DNA from: Brevundimonas albigilva
GTDB lineage: Bacteria > Pseudomonadota > Alphaproteobacteria > Caulobacterales > Caulobacteraceae
Length of the DNA stretch: 64,000 bases
Reading direction: 5' to 3'
NCBI RefSeq assembly: GCF_023503965.1
Contig: NZ_CP097298.1
Coordinates: 2,621,001 to 2,685,000, forward strand
The notes under the pieces are model-generated. The model ran no database searches. It was not told the origin of the DNA and was given only the letters and a program-made list of their open reading frames with translations. The stretch's first letter is position 1. Each line of letters opens with the position of its first letter. The translations under genes and the position numbers were made by a program. Below, one piece after another: positions 1 through 10,390 of this stretch.

Positions 1-20
1 GGAACGATCTTGTCGGTCAT
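1..20 (-). CDS. Possible start of a gene leaving the window
   Basis: On the minus strand an ATG at 20 opens a reading frame beginning M-T-D-K-I-V and running off the window edge. A purine-rich AGGGA lies just upstream and the frame follows the VOC gene by about ten bases, so a two-gene operon is plausible. Six codons are too few to name a family. Confidence 0.3.
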
Positions 21-30
21 GTCCCTGGCC

Positions 31-477
31 TCAGGCCGGTTGGTGCTGGTCGGCGGCGAAGGCTTCCGGTCCGGCCGCGACGGCGGCGGCGTCCATCCAC
101 ATGGTTTCCCAGATGTGGCCGTCCGGGTCGGCGTAGCTGCGCCCGTACATGAACCCATAGTCCTGAACAGCGTTCGGATCGGCCTGACCGCCCGCCTGCG
201 CGGCCTTGCCGACGACCGCATCGACGGCCTCGCGGCTGTCCTCCGACAGGCACAACAGCACCTGGGCCGAGGCGTGGGCGTCCGGGATGGCGCGGTCGGT
301 GAAGCCCTTCCACTTGTCGTGGGTCAGCAGCATCACGTGAATCACGTCCGACAACACCATGCAGGCGGCGGTGTCGTCGCTGAACTTGTCGTTCTTCGTC
401 GCGCCCACGGCCTCGTAAAAGGCGATCGAACGGGCCAGGTCGGCGACGGGCAGGTTGATGAAGATCATCTTGGGCAC
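31..477 (-). CDS. VOC family (glyoxalase-like) protein
   Basis: A 148-residue single-domain protein of the vicinal oxygen chelate superfamily. The N-terminus MPKMIFINLPVADLARSI and the following FYEAVGA match the first beta-alpha unit of these proteins, and the C-terminal YADPDGHIWETMWMD is the usual closing strand with the metal-ligand region. Relatives include glyoxalases, fosfomycin-type resistance proteins and many proteins of unknown substrate, so no reaction can be given. Start is a GTG at 477 behind a purine-rich AGGAGAGGAG; an ATG nine bases further in is an alternative. It is divergent from an HxlR regulator, which is a likely controller. Confidence 0.85.
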   Translation of the reverse strand: MPKMIFINLPVADLARSIAFYEAVGATKNDKFSDDTAACMVLSDVIHVMLLTHDKWKGFTDRAIPDAHASAQVLLCLSEDSREAVDAVVGKAAQAGGQADPNAVQDYGFMYGRSYADPDGHIWETMWMDAAAVAAGPEAFAADQHQPA

Positions 478-518
478 GGCGTTTCTCCTCTCCTAAGGTT
501 TGCGCACCGTGAGCGTGA

Positions 519-533
519 TGATTATGATAGTCA
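519..533. promoter_or_regulatory. Candidate HxlR operator
   Basis: A 15-base imperfect palindrome, TGATTAT-g-ATAGTCA (one mismatch), lies in the short divergent gap directly before the HxlR start codon. The AT-rich sequence stands out from its surroundings. Assigning it to the neighbouring regulator is inference from position. Confidence 0.4.
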
Positions 534-536
534 ACC

Positions 537-1217
537 ATGAAGTTAGAAAAAGTAACCGCAAAGCCTGGGCGGAAGTATCACGACGCCTGCGGGGCGGCGC
601 ACGGGCTGGACCTGATCGGGGAGCGCTGGGCCCTGTTGGTCATGCGCGAGCTGATGTTCGGGCCCCGGCGGTTCGGCGATCTGAAGAAGGACCTGTGCGG
701 CCTGTCGGCCAACGTCCTGACCCAGCGGCTGGAAGGGCTGGAGTCCTCGGGCATCGTGCGTCGCCGCAAGCTGCCGCCGCCGGCCTCGGTCCAGGTCTAT
801 GAGCTGACGGACTGGGGGCGGGAGCTGAAGCCCATTTTCGCCCTGCTGGGCCGCTGGGCCGCGCGGTCGCCGATGCACGATCCCACCCTGCCGCTGAGCC
901 CGGTGTCTGTGGTGATGTCGCTGGAGACCATGTTCGACGCGGCCAAGGCCGGCGACGCCCGGTTGGACGTGGGCCTGCGGTTCGGCGACGAGAGCTTTCG
1001 CCTTCGCATCGCCGACGGCGGCCTGAGCGCCGAGCGGGCGCAGGCCGACGGCGCAGAGGTGGTGTTCGACACCCAGCCGCCGGTTCTGGCCGGGGCCGTC
1101 TATGGCGGGGCGCCGCTGGCCGGGCTGGAGGCGGAGGGCGTGCTGAGGCTGGCCGGGGACCGGAACCTGGCCGAGCGGTTCACGACCTTCTTCGCCCTGC
1201 CGCCCAAGGCGTTCTGA
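537..1217 (+). CDS. HxlR family transcriptional regulator with C-terminal sterol-carrier-like domain
   Basis: A 226-residue protein. Residues about 15-105 form an HxlR winged helix: the stretch containing LDLIGERWALLVMRELMFG and RRFGDLKKDLCGLSANVLTQ is characteristic. Residues about 120-226 resemble the SCP2-like small-ligand domain often fused to this class, suggesting a hydrophobic effector. HxlR proteins respond to aldehydes, quinones or oxidants; a cysteine (C18) lies near the N-terminus, but redox sensing here is not shown. It faces the VOC gene across a 60-base gap that holds a small palindrome, so autoregulation and control of that gene are likely. Confidence 0.85.
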   Translation: MKLEKVTAKPGRKYHDACGAAHGLDLIGERWALLVMRELMFGPRRFGDLKKDLCGLSANVLTQRLEGLESSGIVRRRKLPPPASVQVYELTDWGRELKPIFALLGRWAARSPMHDPTLPLSPVSVVMSLETMFDAAKAGDARLDVGLRFGDESFRLRIADGGLSAERAQADGAEVVFDTQPPVLAGAVYGGAPLAGLEAEGVLRLAGDRNLAERFTTFFALPPKAF

Positions 1218-1274
1218 CGATCCATGTCCGAAAACCGCGAGACATCGTGGGGGCGCGGGCGCATCCTTCCGCCC

Positions 1275-2401
1275 ATGAACTCTTCGCTGGATTTCGAGAC
1301 CTGCTGGCGCGCCGTCGTGGCGCGCGACGCCCGCTTCGACGGGCGATTCTTCACCGGCGTGACGTCGACGGGAATCTATTGCCGGCCGGTGTGCCCGGCG
1401 CGCACGCCCCGGCGCGAGAACGTGACCTTCCACCCCAGCGCGGCGGCGGCCGAGGCCGGGGCTTTCGCGCCTGCCTGCGCTGCCGCCCGGAGACGGCGCC
1501 CGACTTCGCCGGATGGCGCGGCGTCGAAGCGCCGCGCGGCGGGGCCTGGCGGGGATCGTCCAACACCGTCAGCCGCGCCCTGGCCCTGATCGAGGGCGGG
1601 GCGCTGGACGGGGGCGACGTCGACGCCCTGGCCGCGCGGCTGGGGGTGGGAGAACGGCAGCTGCGCCGTCTGTTCCGCCAGCACCTGGGGGCCGCCCCCG
1701 TCAGCGTGGCCCAGACGCGGCGCGTGCTCCTGGCCAAGCAGCTGATCCACGAGACCGGCCTGTCGATGGCCGAGATCGCCTTGGCCTCGGGCTTCGGCAG
1801 CGTGCGGCGGTTCAACGAGACCTTCCAGGGCCTGTACGGACGCCCGCCGTCGGCGCTGCGGCGACGCCGCACGGGGGAGGCAGGGGGAACGATCCGGCTA
1901 GGCCTCAGCTACCGCGCCCCCTATGACTGGCCGGCCATGCTGGCGTCGCTGGCCGCCCGGTCGGCCATGCCCGAAACCGTGTCGGGCGACGCCTGGACCC
2001 GCATGCTGGCGCCGCAGGTCGATGGCGCGCGCGGCCGGATCTCGGTTCGGCCGGACGCCGGGGCGTCGGAGCGGCTGACCGCCGAGGTCGAGATCGACGC
2101 GCTTTGCGCCCTGCCGGGGGTCCTGGCGCGGACGCGGCGGGTGCTGGACCTGGCGGCGGACCCTGTCGCCATCGCCCGCGACCTGTCGACCGATCCGGTC
2201 CTGGCCGAGGCGGTGGCCGCCCATCCGGGACGCAGGCCGCCGGGCGAGTGGAGCGACGCGGGCGACGACCCGCCCAGCGACCGTCTGACGACCGACGACC
2301 CGATGCTGCGCGCGCGCGCGGAACGCTGGCGGCCCTGGCGGGCCTATGGCGCGCTGTACTGGACCCTGGCCAAGGAGACCCTGAATGCCCAGGCCGCATG
2401 A
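1275..2401 (+). CDS. Ada/AlkA-type alkylation-response regulator, frameshifted and lacking the glycosylase core
   Basis: The order is Ada-type methyl-phosphotriester/zinc domain, AraC helix-turn-helix and an AlkA-type region. The Ada part starts at the ATG at 1275 and contains [20 protein letters not shown] with the acceptor Cys and zinc Cys pairs. A missing base near 1460, in a run of four G, shifts the frame before [10 protein letters not shown]. The AraC domain follows ([20 protein letters not shown]). Then comes the AlkA N-terminal fold, ending near PGRRPPGEW. The next residues already match the AlkA C-terminus ([17 protein letters not shown]), so the roughly 120-residue helix-hairpin-helix catalytic core with its Asp is absent without loss of frame. 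A regulatory role is still possible; base excision is not. It overlaps ogt by 17 bases. ATG 1224 is an alternative start. Confidence 0.8.
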
Positions 2402-2921
2402 CGCCCCCGAAACCTTGACCCTGACCCTGGACCGCGTCGCATCGCCCGTGGGCGAGGTGCTGGTCGTGACCGACGCCGACGGCGCCGTGCGCGCGCTGGA
2501 CTTTCACGACTTCGAGGACCGGATGCGGCGGCTGCTGCGCCGCCATTACGGCGAGGTCGTCCTGACGCCGGGACGGGCGCCCGAGCCCGTGCGCGCGGCG
2601 GTGGCGGCCTATTTCGCCGGCGACCTGGCCGCCTTCGACGCGGTGGAGGTCAGGACCGGCGGCACCGATTTCCAACGCCGGGTGTGGGCGGCGCTGCGCG
2701 ACATTCCGGCCGGCGAGACCCGCAGCTACGGCCAGCTGGCGGCCGCGATCGGCGCGCCCAAGGCGATGCGGGCCGTGGGCCTGGCCAACGGCGCCAATCC
2801 GGTCGGCGTCATCGTGCCCTGTCATCGGGTGATCGGGGCGAGCGGCACGCTGACCGGATACGCCGGCGGTCTGGAGCGCAAGCGGTGGCTGCTGGCGCAC
2901 GAGGCGGCCGGCCGTCTCTAG
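2385..2921 (+). CDS. ogt: Methylated-DNA--protein-cysteine methyltransferase
   Basis: A suicide repair enzyme that transfers the alkyl group from O6-alkylguanine or O4-alkylthymine in DNA to its own cysteine. The 178-residue protein carries the C-terminal DNA-binding/methyltransferase domain with TDFQRRVWAALRDIPAGETR and SYGQLAAAIG, and the acceptor motif PCHRVIG at about residues 144-150. The N-terminal ribonuclease H-like domain is present, so length is normal. Its start overlaps the end of the Ada/AlkA gene, which indicates translational coupling in an alkylation-damage operon regulated by that neighbour. Confidence 0.93.
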   Translation: MPRPHDAPETLTLTLDRVASPVGEVLVVTDADGAVRALDFHDFEDRMRRLLRRHYGEVVLTPGRAPEPVRAAVAAYFAGDLAAFDAVEVRTGGTDFQRRVWAALRDIPAGETRSYGQLAAAIGAPKAMRAVGLANGANPVGVIVPCHRVIGASGTLTGYAGGLERKRWLLAHEAAGRL

Positions 2922-2953
2922 AAACCATGACCGCGAAGGCGCATTTGAGGGGC

Positions 2954-3976
2954 ATGAGGCTTCTCCCCGCCGCCCTGCGCTCCGCCCTGGTTCTGACCGT
3001 CCTGGCTCTGGCCGCGTGCGCCGCGCCGCATATCCAGCCGCCGCTGACGCCGTCCGCCGGATTCGCCGGGCCGTCGGTTCAGGATCGCGCCCTGGTTATG
3101 AGCGACGGCGCGCGCCTGCCGCTGATGCGCTGGACCCCGCGAGAGCGGCCCTGGGCGGTGATCGTGGCCCTGCACGGCATGAACGACCACGCCGCCTCTT
3201 TCCGGCTGGCCGGGCCGTGGTGGGCCGAGCAGGGGATCGAGACCTGGGCCTATGACCAGCGCGGGTTCGGCGCCGCCCCCGGCCGCGGCGAATGGGCCGG
3301 GCAGGCGCGGATGACCGACGACCTGCGCGAGGCCGTCGCCCTGGCCCGCGCGGCGCATCCCGACGCCCTGATCGCCGTGGTCGGAGAGAGCATGGGCGGA
3401 TCGGTGGCGGCCGCCGCCTTCGGCTCGGATCGGCCGCCCGACGCGGACCGGGTGGTGCTGCTGGCGCCGGGCGTCTGGGGCTGGACCACGCAAGGCTGGC
3501 TGAACAGCGCCGCCCTGAACATCGCCGCGCGGATGGCCGGGTCCAAGGCCGTCGAGCCGCCCCGCTTCATCGCGGACCGCATCCAGGCCTCGTCCAATGT
3601 GCTGGAGCTCTACCGCAACGGGCGCGACCCCCAGAGCCTGCTCTCCACGCGGTTCGACACCATCTACGGCCTGGTCGACCTGATGGAGGCCTCGTCGCGG
3701 CGGATCGGCCTGATCCGCACGCCCGCCATCCTGATGTACGGCGCCCATGACGAGGTCGTGGAGAAGGGGCCGATGCGCCGGGCGCTGGAGCATATGCCCG
3801 CCGACGCGACCCTGCGGACCGCCTGGTATCCGAACGGGTGGCATCTGCTGAACCGGGACCTGGACGCCGAGGCGGTCTATCGCGACGTGGTCGGCTTCCT
3901 GCGCGATCCGGCGGGGCCGCTGCCGTCGGGCGCCGGGCCGGTTCTGCCGCATCTCGAAGCCCTGGCGAAACGCTGA
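2954..3976 (+). CDS. Alpha/beta hydrolase lipoprotein (monoacylglycerol lipase-like)
   Basis: The protein starts with MRLLPAALRSALVLTVLA followed by the lipobox L-A-A-C, so it is a predicted lipoprotein. The rest is a serine hydrolase of the lysophospholipase/monoacylglycerol lipase group: an oxyanion region VALHGMNDHA, the nucleophile elbow GESMGG, an acid-containing segment GAHDEVVEKG and a final GWHLLNRD with the catalytic His. An ATG at 2927 is an alternative start nine codons upstream. The gene follows ogt closely but a functional link is not evident. The substrate is unknown; glycerides or phospholipids are the family expectation. Confidence 0.85.
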   Translation: MRLLPAALRSALVLTVLALAACAAPHIQPPLTPSAGFAGPSVQDRALVMSDGARLPLMRWTPRERPWAVIVALHGMNDHAASFRLAGPWWAEQGIETWAYDQRGFGAAPGRGEWAGQARMTDDLREAVALARAAHPDALIAVVGESMGGSVAAAAFGSDRPPDADRVVLLAPGVWGWTTQGWLNSAALNIAARMAGSKAVEPPRFIADRIQASSNVLELYRNGRDPQSLLSTRFDTIYGLVDLMEASSRRIGLIRTPAILMYGAHDEVVEKGPMRRALEHMPADATLRTAWYPNGWHLLNRDLDAEAVYRDVVGFLRDPAGPLPSGAGPVLPHLEALAKR

Positions 3977-4057
3977 CGCGAAACGGTCATGCTTGCCCAT
4001 TACAGGCGAGCGGCCTATCTGCCGGGCAACAAGAATATTACCCAGGGAGCGCCTATC

Positions 4058-5146
4058 ATGGGCATGACGCTGTTCGATTCTCCGTCTTTCGCGAATCATG
4101 AGGGCGTGCACGCCTTTTTCGACGAGAAAACCGGTCTCAAGGCGATCGTCGCCGTTCACTCGACCGCGCGCGGTCCGGCCGTCGGCGGCACGCGGATGTG
4201 GAACTATGGCTCGGCGGCCGAGGCGCTGGAGGACGTGCTGCGCCTGTCCAGGGGCATGAGCTACAAGAACGCGATCGCCGACCTGGAGATGGGCGGCGGC
4301 AAGTCGGTCATCATCGGCGACAGCCGCACCCAGAAGACGCCTGAGCTGTTCCGCGCCTTCGGCCGCGCCGTCGATACGCTGGGCGGAATCTACTACGCCG
4401 CCGAGGACGTGGGCGTGTCGGTCGCCGACATCGCCGAGGCGCGCAAGGAGACGACGCGGGTTCTGGGCCTCAAGGACGGGCCGGAAGCGTCGGGCGACCC
4501 CAGCCCGGTGACGGCCGAGGGCGTCTATCGCTCGACCCTGGCGGTGGCGCGCCGGCTGTTCAGGCAGGACGACCTGACCGGCCTGACCATCGCCGTCCAG
4601 GGCGTCGGGCACGTCGGCGGATACCTGGCCGACAAGCTGGCGGCCGCCGGCGCCAAGCTGGTGATGACCGACGTCAACGCCGCCGTCCTGGCCGAGGTCG
4701 CCGCGCGCACGGGGGCCCAGATCGTGGCGCCGGACGCCATCTATGACGTCAAGGCGGACATCTATGCGCCGTGCGCCCTGGGGGCGACGCTGAACCCGCA
4801 GACGCTGGAGCGGATCAGCGCCCGGGCGGTGGTCGGCGCGGCCAACAACCAACTGGCGACGCCCGAGATCGGCCGCATCCTGTTCGAGCGCGGCGTGCTG
4901 TACGCGCCCGACTATGTCGTCAACGGCGGCGGCATCATCAATGTCGCGGCGGAGATGAACGCCCGCCAGACGCGCGGCGCCTTCGACCCGAACTGGGTGG
5001 AGATGAAGCTGGCGCGCCTGATCGAGACCTTCGAGGAAATCCTGGAGCGGTCCGCGGCCGAGACGCGCCCGACGCACGAGATCGCCGACGCCATCGCCGA
5101 GGCCCGCATCGCCGGCGCGCGCGAGGACCGCCGCAAGGCGGCCTGA
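4058..5146 (+). CDS. Glu/Leu/Phe/Val dehydrogenase (leucine/valine dehydrogenase type)
   Basis: An NAD-dependent amino acid dehydrogenase that deaminates a branched-chain or aromatic amino acid to its 2-oxo acid. The start at 4058 follows a good CAGGGAG ribosome site. The N-terminal domain has GGTRMWNY and the catalytic region ADLEMGGGKSVI; the Rossmann domain has AVQGVGHVGGYLADKL; the C-terminal half has AANNQLAT and VVNGGGIINVAAE. About 362 residues matches the leucine/valine dehydrogenase size rather than the larger glutamate dehydrogenases. Substrate choice among Leu, Val, Ile and Phe cannot be told from sequence by eye. Confidence 0.9.
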   Translation: MGMTLFDSPSFANHEGVHAFFDEKTGLKAIVAVHSTARGPAVGGTRMWNYGSAAEALEDVLRLSRGMSYKNAIADLEMGGGKSVIIGDSRTQKTPELFRAFGRAVDTLGGIYYAAEDVGVSVADIAEARKETTRVLGLKDGPEASGDPSPVTAEGVYRSTLAVARRLFRQDDLTGLTIAVQGVGHVGGYLADKLAAAGAKLVMTDVNAAVLAEVAARTGAQIVAPDAIYDVKADIYAPCALGATLNPQTLERISARAVVGAANNQLATPEIGRILFERGVLYAPDYVVNGGGIINVAAEMNARQTRGAFDPNWVEMKLARLIETFEEILERSAAETRPTHEIADAIAEARIAGAREDRRKAA

Positions 5147-5175
5147 GGCCGTGCGGCCGCGTTGAGGGACGGCGC

Positions 5176-5202
5176 GTAACCGTCTCTTAACGCGGCGTTT
5201 AC
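5176..5202 (+). promoter_or_regulatory. Tandem CtrA-like half-sites upstream of fliF
   Basis: Three TTAA-like half-sites with exact 7-base spacers: gTAA at 5176, TTAA at 5187 and TTTA at 5198. The known CtrA box is TTAA-N7-TTAA, and Caulobacter fliF is a CtrA-activated class II promoter, so this is very likely the fliF operon control site about 50-75 bases before the start codon. No experiment is implied. Confidence 0.6.
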
Positions 5203-5210
5203 CATCCGGG

Positions 5211-5224
5211 CGGCATTTTCTGCC
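5211..5224. promoter_or_regulatory. Candidate ftr (FlbD-binding) element at fliF
   Basis: The palindrome CGGCATTTTCTGCC (minus strand GGCAGAAAATGCCG) sits just downstream of the CtrA-like boxes. It resembles the GGCA-A-rich-TGCC pattern of Caulobacter ftr elements, where FlbD represses fliF from a site near the transcription start. The match is by pattern and position only. Confidence 0.35.
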
Positions 5225-5253
5225 TAGCGGGGTCGTCCGGGTCTTCCGCGAGT

Positions 5254-6909
5254 ATGGGGCGGGGACGCGTGGGCGGTTTCACCGAGGCGTTGAAGAAGTT
5301 CGGGATCGGTCGCCTGGCGGCCATTCTCGGCGTCGCCGCGGGCGTGGCGGCGGTGCTGGTCGCCGTCATGCTGCGCATGGGCCAGGCGCCCGACGCCTTG
5401 CTCTACTCCAACCTGGACCTGCGCGAGGCCGGCGAGATCACCGCCGCCCTGGACCAGGCGGGCATTAAATATTCGTCCAAGGGCGACGGTTCGACCATCA
5501 TGGTCAACCGCGACGAGGTCGGCACGGCGCGGATGATGCTGGCCGGCCAGGGGCTGGTGACCTCGGGCTCGGTCGGCTACGAGCTGTTCGACAACCAGTC
5601 GGTCCTGGGCCAGACCGAGTTCCAGCAGCAGCTGAACGAGCAGCGCGCCCTGCAGGGCGAACTGGCCCGCACCATCATGTCGATGCGCGGCATCACCGCC
5701 GCCCGCGTCCACATCACCATGCCGCGCCGCGAAATGTTCACCGCCGCCGCGGGCGAGCCGACGGCCGCCGTGCTGGTCGGCCTGGGCGGGCGCGACCTGA
5801 CCGGCGACCAGGTCAACGCCATCCGCAACCTGGTCGCCTCGTCGGTGCCGAACCTGAAGCCCTACCGCGTCACGGTCGCCGACGAGAACAACCGCACCCT
5901 GGCCGCCGGCAACGACGGCGGCGAGTTCACCACCGCCTCGGCTCTGGAGGCCAAGAACGCCACCGAGGCGCAGCTGCAGGCGCGCATCAAGGACATCGTT
6001 GAGGGCGTGGTCGGCGTGGGCGCTGCGCGCGTTCAGGTCACCGCCGACATCGACCGCAGCCGCTCGACCACCCAGGAGCAGAAGTTCGACCCGGACGGCC
6101 AGGTGGTGCGCTCCACCTCCACCAACGGCTCCCAGTCGTCCGACACCACGGGCCAGCCGGACGGCGCGGTGACCGCGACGAACAACATCCCCGGCGGCGC
6201 GGCGCCGAACACCACGCCGCTCGGTTCGACCAGCGCCGAGAACACCGAGACCACCAACTACGAAATCTCCAACACCACCACGACCACCACGCGCGAGCCG
6301 GGCGAGGTGCGCAAGCTGGCGGTGGCGGTCGCGGTCGACGGCAAGCTGACCCCGGCCGCCGACGGCAAGGGCGAGCCGACCTATGCCCCGCGCACCGCCG
6401 AGGAGATCGCCCAGATCAAGGCCCTCGTCGCCGCCGCCGTCGGCATCGACGAGGCGCGCGGCGACAAGATCGAGGTGGTCAACGTTCGCTTCAACCGCGA
6501 CGCCGGCCTGGCGGGCGACCTGGACGGCGCCGGCGGGATGCTGGACTTCTCCAAGAACGACATCATGCGCGGGATCGAACTGCTGGTGCTGCTGATCACC
6601 GGCGTGCTGCTGATCTTCTTCGTGCTGCGCCCGCTGCTGAAGACGGCGACCGGCGGGGCGGGCGTGCCGGCGCTGGCGGGGGCGGACGGCGTGCCGGTGA
6701 CGCAGCTTCAGACGACCACGGTGATCGGCCCGGACGGCCAGCCCCAGCTGGTCCAGCTGCCGCCGCCCAGCGAGATGGAGCAGAAGATCGACATCGCCCG
6801 CATCGAGGGCCAGGTGAAGGCCTCTTCGGTCAAGAAGGTGGCGGACTTCGTCCAGAGCCACCCCGATGAGGCGGCCGGCATCCTGCGGACCTGGGTGGCG
6901 GAAGGCTGA
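5254..6909 (+). CDS. fliF: Flagellar MS-ring protein FliF
   Basis: A 551-residue membrane protein that forms the MS ring in the inner membrane, the base for rotor and export apparatus. An N-terminal membrane helix lies at about 22-42 ([20 protein letters not shown]), followed by the YscJ/FliF ring domains ([24 protein letters not shown]) and a low-complexity Ser/Thr/Asn-rich periplasmic linker at about 275-350. A second helix at about 445-460 ([20 protein letters not shown]) precedes a cytoplasmic tail that binds FliG. It is the first gene of fliF-fliG-flbE-fliN-flbD and its last base overlaps the first base of fliG. Confidence 0.97.
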   Translation: MGRGRVGGFTEALKKFGIGRLAAILGVAAGVAAVLVAVMLRMGQAPDALLYSNLDLREAGEITAALDQAGIKYSSKGDGSTIMVNRDEVGTARMMLAGQGLVTSGSVGYELFDNQSVLGQTEFQQQLNEQRALQGELARTIMSMRGITAARVHITMPRREMFTAAAGEPTAAVLVGLGGRDLTGDQVNAIRNLVASSVPNLKPYRVTVADENNRTLAAGNDGGEFTTASALEAKNATEAQLQARIKDIVEGVVGVGAARVQVTADIDRSRSTTQEQKFDPDGQVVRSTSTNGSQSSDTTGQPDGAVTATNNIPGGAAPNTTPLGSTSAENTETTNYEISNTTTTTTREPGEVRKLAVAVAVDGKLTPAADGKGEPTYAPRTAEEIAQIKALVAAAVGIDEARGDKIEVVNVRFNRDAGLAGDLDGAGGMLDFSKNDIMRGIELLVLLITGVLLIFFVLRPLLKTATGGAGVPALAGADGVPVTQLQTTTVIGPDGQPQLVQLPPPSEMEQKIDIARIEGQVKASSVKKVADFVQSHPDEAAGILRTWVAEG

Positions 6910-7943
6910 TGCCCAAGCTCGTCTCCAAGAAGGCCGCGATCGAGGACCCCAACAAGCTGACGGGGCCGGAGAAGGCCGCCGTCATCCTGCTGGCGCTGGG
7001 CGAGGAGCACACCGCCCTGTGGGAGCGGCTGGACGACGACGAGGTCAAGGAGATCTCGCAGGCCATGGCCACCCTGGGCAACGTCACCGCCGAGGCGGTC
7101 GAGGCCCTGATGATCGAGTTCGTCTCGGGCCTGTCGGGCTCGGGCTCGGTCATGGGCAGCTACGAACAGACCCAGAAGCTGCTCAGCGCCTTCCTGCCCA
7201 AGGACCGCGTCGACGGCCTGATGGAGGAAATCCGCGGTCCGGCCGGCCGGACCATGTGGGACAAGCTGGGCAATGTGAACGAGGCGGTCCTCGCCAACTA
7301 TCTGAAGAACGAATATCCCCAGACGGTCGCCGTGATCCTGTCCAAGGTCCGGTCGGACCACGCCGCGCGGGTGCTGACCAGCCTGCCCGAGGATTTCGCC
7401 CTGGAATGCGTCCAGCGGATGCTGCGCATGGAGCCGGTGCAGCGCGAAATCCTGGACAAGATCGAACAGACGCTGCGCACCGAGTTCATGTCCAACCTGG
7501 CGCGCACCTCCAAGCGCGACAGCCACGAGATGATGGCCGACATCTTCAACGCCTTCGACCGCCAGACCGAGGCGCGGTTCATCGGCGCCCTGGAGGAACG
7601 CAACCGCGAATCGGCCGAGCGCATCCGCGCCCTGATGTTCGTGTTCGAGGACCTGTCCAAGCTGGATCCGGGCGGCGTCCAGACCCTGCTGCGGGCGGTG
7701 GAGAAGGATCAGTTGGGCCTGGCGCTGAAGGGCGCCTCGGAAGGGCTGCGCGAGATGTTCTTCTCCAACATGTCCGAACGCGCGTCGAAGATCATGCGCG
7801 AGGACATGGAATCCATGGGCCCGGTGCGGCTGAAGGACGTCGACGCCGCCCAGACGGCGATGGTCCAGGTGGCCAAGGACCTGGCGGCCAAGGGGGACAT
7901 CATGCTGGCCGGCCAGGGCGCCGACGACGAGCTGATCTACTGA
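6909..7943 (+). CDS. fliG: Flagellar motor switch protein FliG
   Basis: A 344-residue rotor protein that couples the MS ring to the switch complex and contacts the stator. The N-terminal domain has [20 protein letters not shown]; the middle armadillo domain has [20 protein letters not shown]; the C-terminal torque domain has [20 protein letters not shown] and [12 protein letters not shown] with its charged residues. Length is normal for FliG. It starts at the last base of fliF and is followed after one base by flbE, so the operon is tightly coupled. Confidence 0.97.
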   Translation: MPKLVSKKAAIEDPNKLTGPEKAAVILLALGEEHTALWERLDDDEVKEISQAMATLGNVTAEAVEALMIEFVSGLSGSGSVMGSYEQTQKLLSAFLPKDRVDGLMEEIRGPAGRTMWDKLGNVNEAVLANYLKNEYPQTVAVILSKVRSDHAARVLTSLPEDFALECVQRMLRMEPVQREILDKIEQTLRTEFMSNLARTSKRDSHEMMADIFNAFDRQTEARFIGALEERNRESAERIRALMFVFEDLSKLDPGGVQTLLRAVEKDQLGLALKGASEGLREMFFSNMSERASKIMREDMESMGPVRLKDVDAAQTAMVQVAKDLAAKGDIMLAGQGADDELIY

Positions 7944-7944
7944 C

Positions 7945-8592
7945 ATGAACGCCAAGCCCTTCACCTTCGACACCGAGTTCGACGCCGACGGCGAGGTCGT
8001 GCGCCCGTCGCAATGGCGGCCCGTCAAGCGCAGCTTTCTGCCGGCCGAGGTGGACGCCCTGGTGGCCCAGGCGCGTCTGGAGGCGCGCGAACAGGCCCTG
8101 GCCGAGGTCGAACACGTCCGCGCCCTGGCGCTGAGCCAGATCGCCCAGGCCGCCGGCGCCGCGCTTTCCACCCTCAAGAGCGTGGCCCAGGCCCACCGCG
8201 AGCAGTCCGCCGATCTGGCGCTGCAGGCGGCGCGGGCCATCGCCGGCGCGGCCCTGGACCGTTTCCCGCAGGCCCCGCTGAAGGCCGCGCTGGAGCTGCT
8301 GGCCCAGGAGGTCGACGCCTCGCCCCGCCTGGTGGTGCGCGGCGCCGGGCTGGACGAGACGGCGCGCGCCATGATCGCCCAGGCCGCCGCCGATTCCGGC
8401 TTCACCGGCGCCGTCGCCTTTCGCGACGAAGCGGGGCTGGCCGCGGCCGCCTTCCAGCTGGAGTGGGCCGACGGCCGCGCCGACTACGATCCCGAAGAGG
8501 CCGCCCGGCGCGTGGGCGAGGCCCTTTCCGCCGCCCTGGCCGCCGAAGCCGGGCACGCCGAAAATCCCGTCCTGGACAGGAGTGACGTCTGA
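7945..8592 (+). CDS. flbE: FlbE/FliH, export ATPase regulator
   Basis: A 215-residue protein in the position of Caulobacter flbE, the FliH homologue that binds the export ATPase FliI and escorts it to the export gate. The N-terminus is variable (RPSQWRPVKRSFLPAEVDAL), followed by an Ala/Gln/Glu-rich helical stretch from about residue 35 to 110, as in FliH/YscL, and a compact C-terminal domain (FTGAVAFRDEAGLAAAAFQL). Its last base is the first base of the fliN start codon. Identification depends strongly on gene order. Confidence 0.85.
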   Translation: MNAKPFTFDTEFDADGEVVRPSQWRPVKRSFLPAEVDALVAQARLEAREQALAEVEHVRALALSQIAQAAGAALSTLKSVAQAHREQSADLALQAARAIAGAALDRFPQAPLKAALELLAQEVDASPRLVVRGAGLDETARAMIAQAAADSGFTGAVAFRDEAGLAAAAFQLEWADGRADYDPEEAARRVGEALSAALAAEAGHAENPVLDRSDV

Positions 8593-8922
8593 TGGCTTCC
8601 GACGATCTGTCGCTTGAGGAATTCACCGATCCCGCCGCCCTGCCGGCGTTGGAGGATCATGGCGAAGAGCGCCGCCGACCTGGCCACCGTCTTCGACGTG
8701 CCGGTCAACATCTCGGCCGTGCTGGGCAAGTCGCACATGTCGGTGGCGCAGCTGCTGCAGTTGAACAAAGGCTCGGTGCTGGAGCTGGATCGCAAGGTCG
8801 GCGAGGCCATCGACATCTTCGTCAACAACCGCCTGGTGGCGCGCGGCGAGGTGGTGGTCGTCGACGACCGCCTGGGCGTGACCATGACGGAAATCATCAA
8901 GACCGAGGATGCGGGCGCCTGA
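8592..8922 (+). CDS. fliN: Flagellar motor switch protein FliN, frameshifted near its N-terminus
   Basis: A roughly 110-residue C-ring component. The C-terminal SpoA fold is intact: VFDVPVNISAVLGKSHMSVA, LLQLNKGSVLELDRKVGEAI and VVVDDRLGVTMTEII. The natural start at 8592 gives MASDDLSLEEFTDPAALPAL, but an extra base at about 8658 separates it from AKSAADLATVF. Alternatively translation begins at the internal ATG at 8659, giving an 87-residue protein. The overlap with flbE favours the longer, frameshifted reading. FliN with FliM and FliG sets motor direction and helps dock the export ATPase. Confidence 0.9.
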
Positions 8923-8957
8923 TCGGCGACCGCGCGAGAGATTAGAGGAGAAGAACG

Positions 8958-10388
<1,431 letters not shown>

Positions 10389-10390
10389 GG

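Noticed and set aside
2918..5077. A 719-codon minus-strand frame over the hydrolase and dehydrogenase genes
   Set aside because: It spans two recognised genes on the plus strand and lacks any motif.
8614..8659. Start of fliN at the internal ATG 8659 as the natural form
   Set aside because: Possible, but the upstream frame from 8592 encodes a FliN-like N-terminus overlapping flbE, so a one-base error is the simpler reading.
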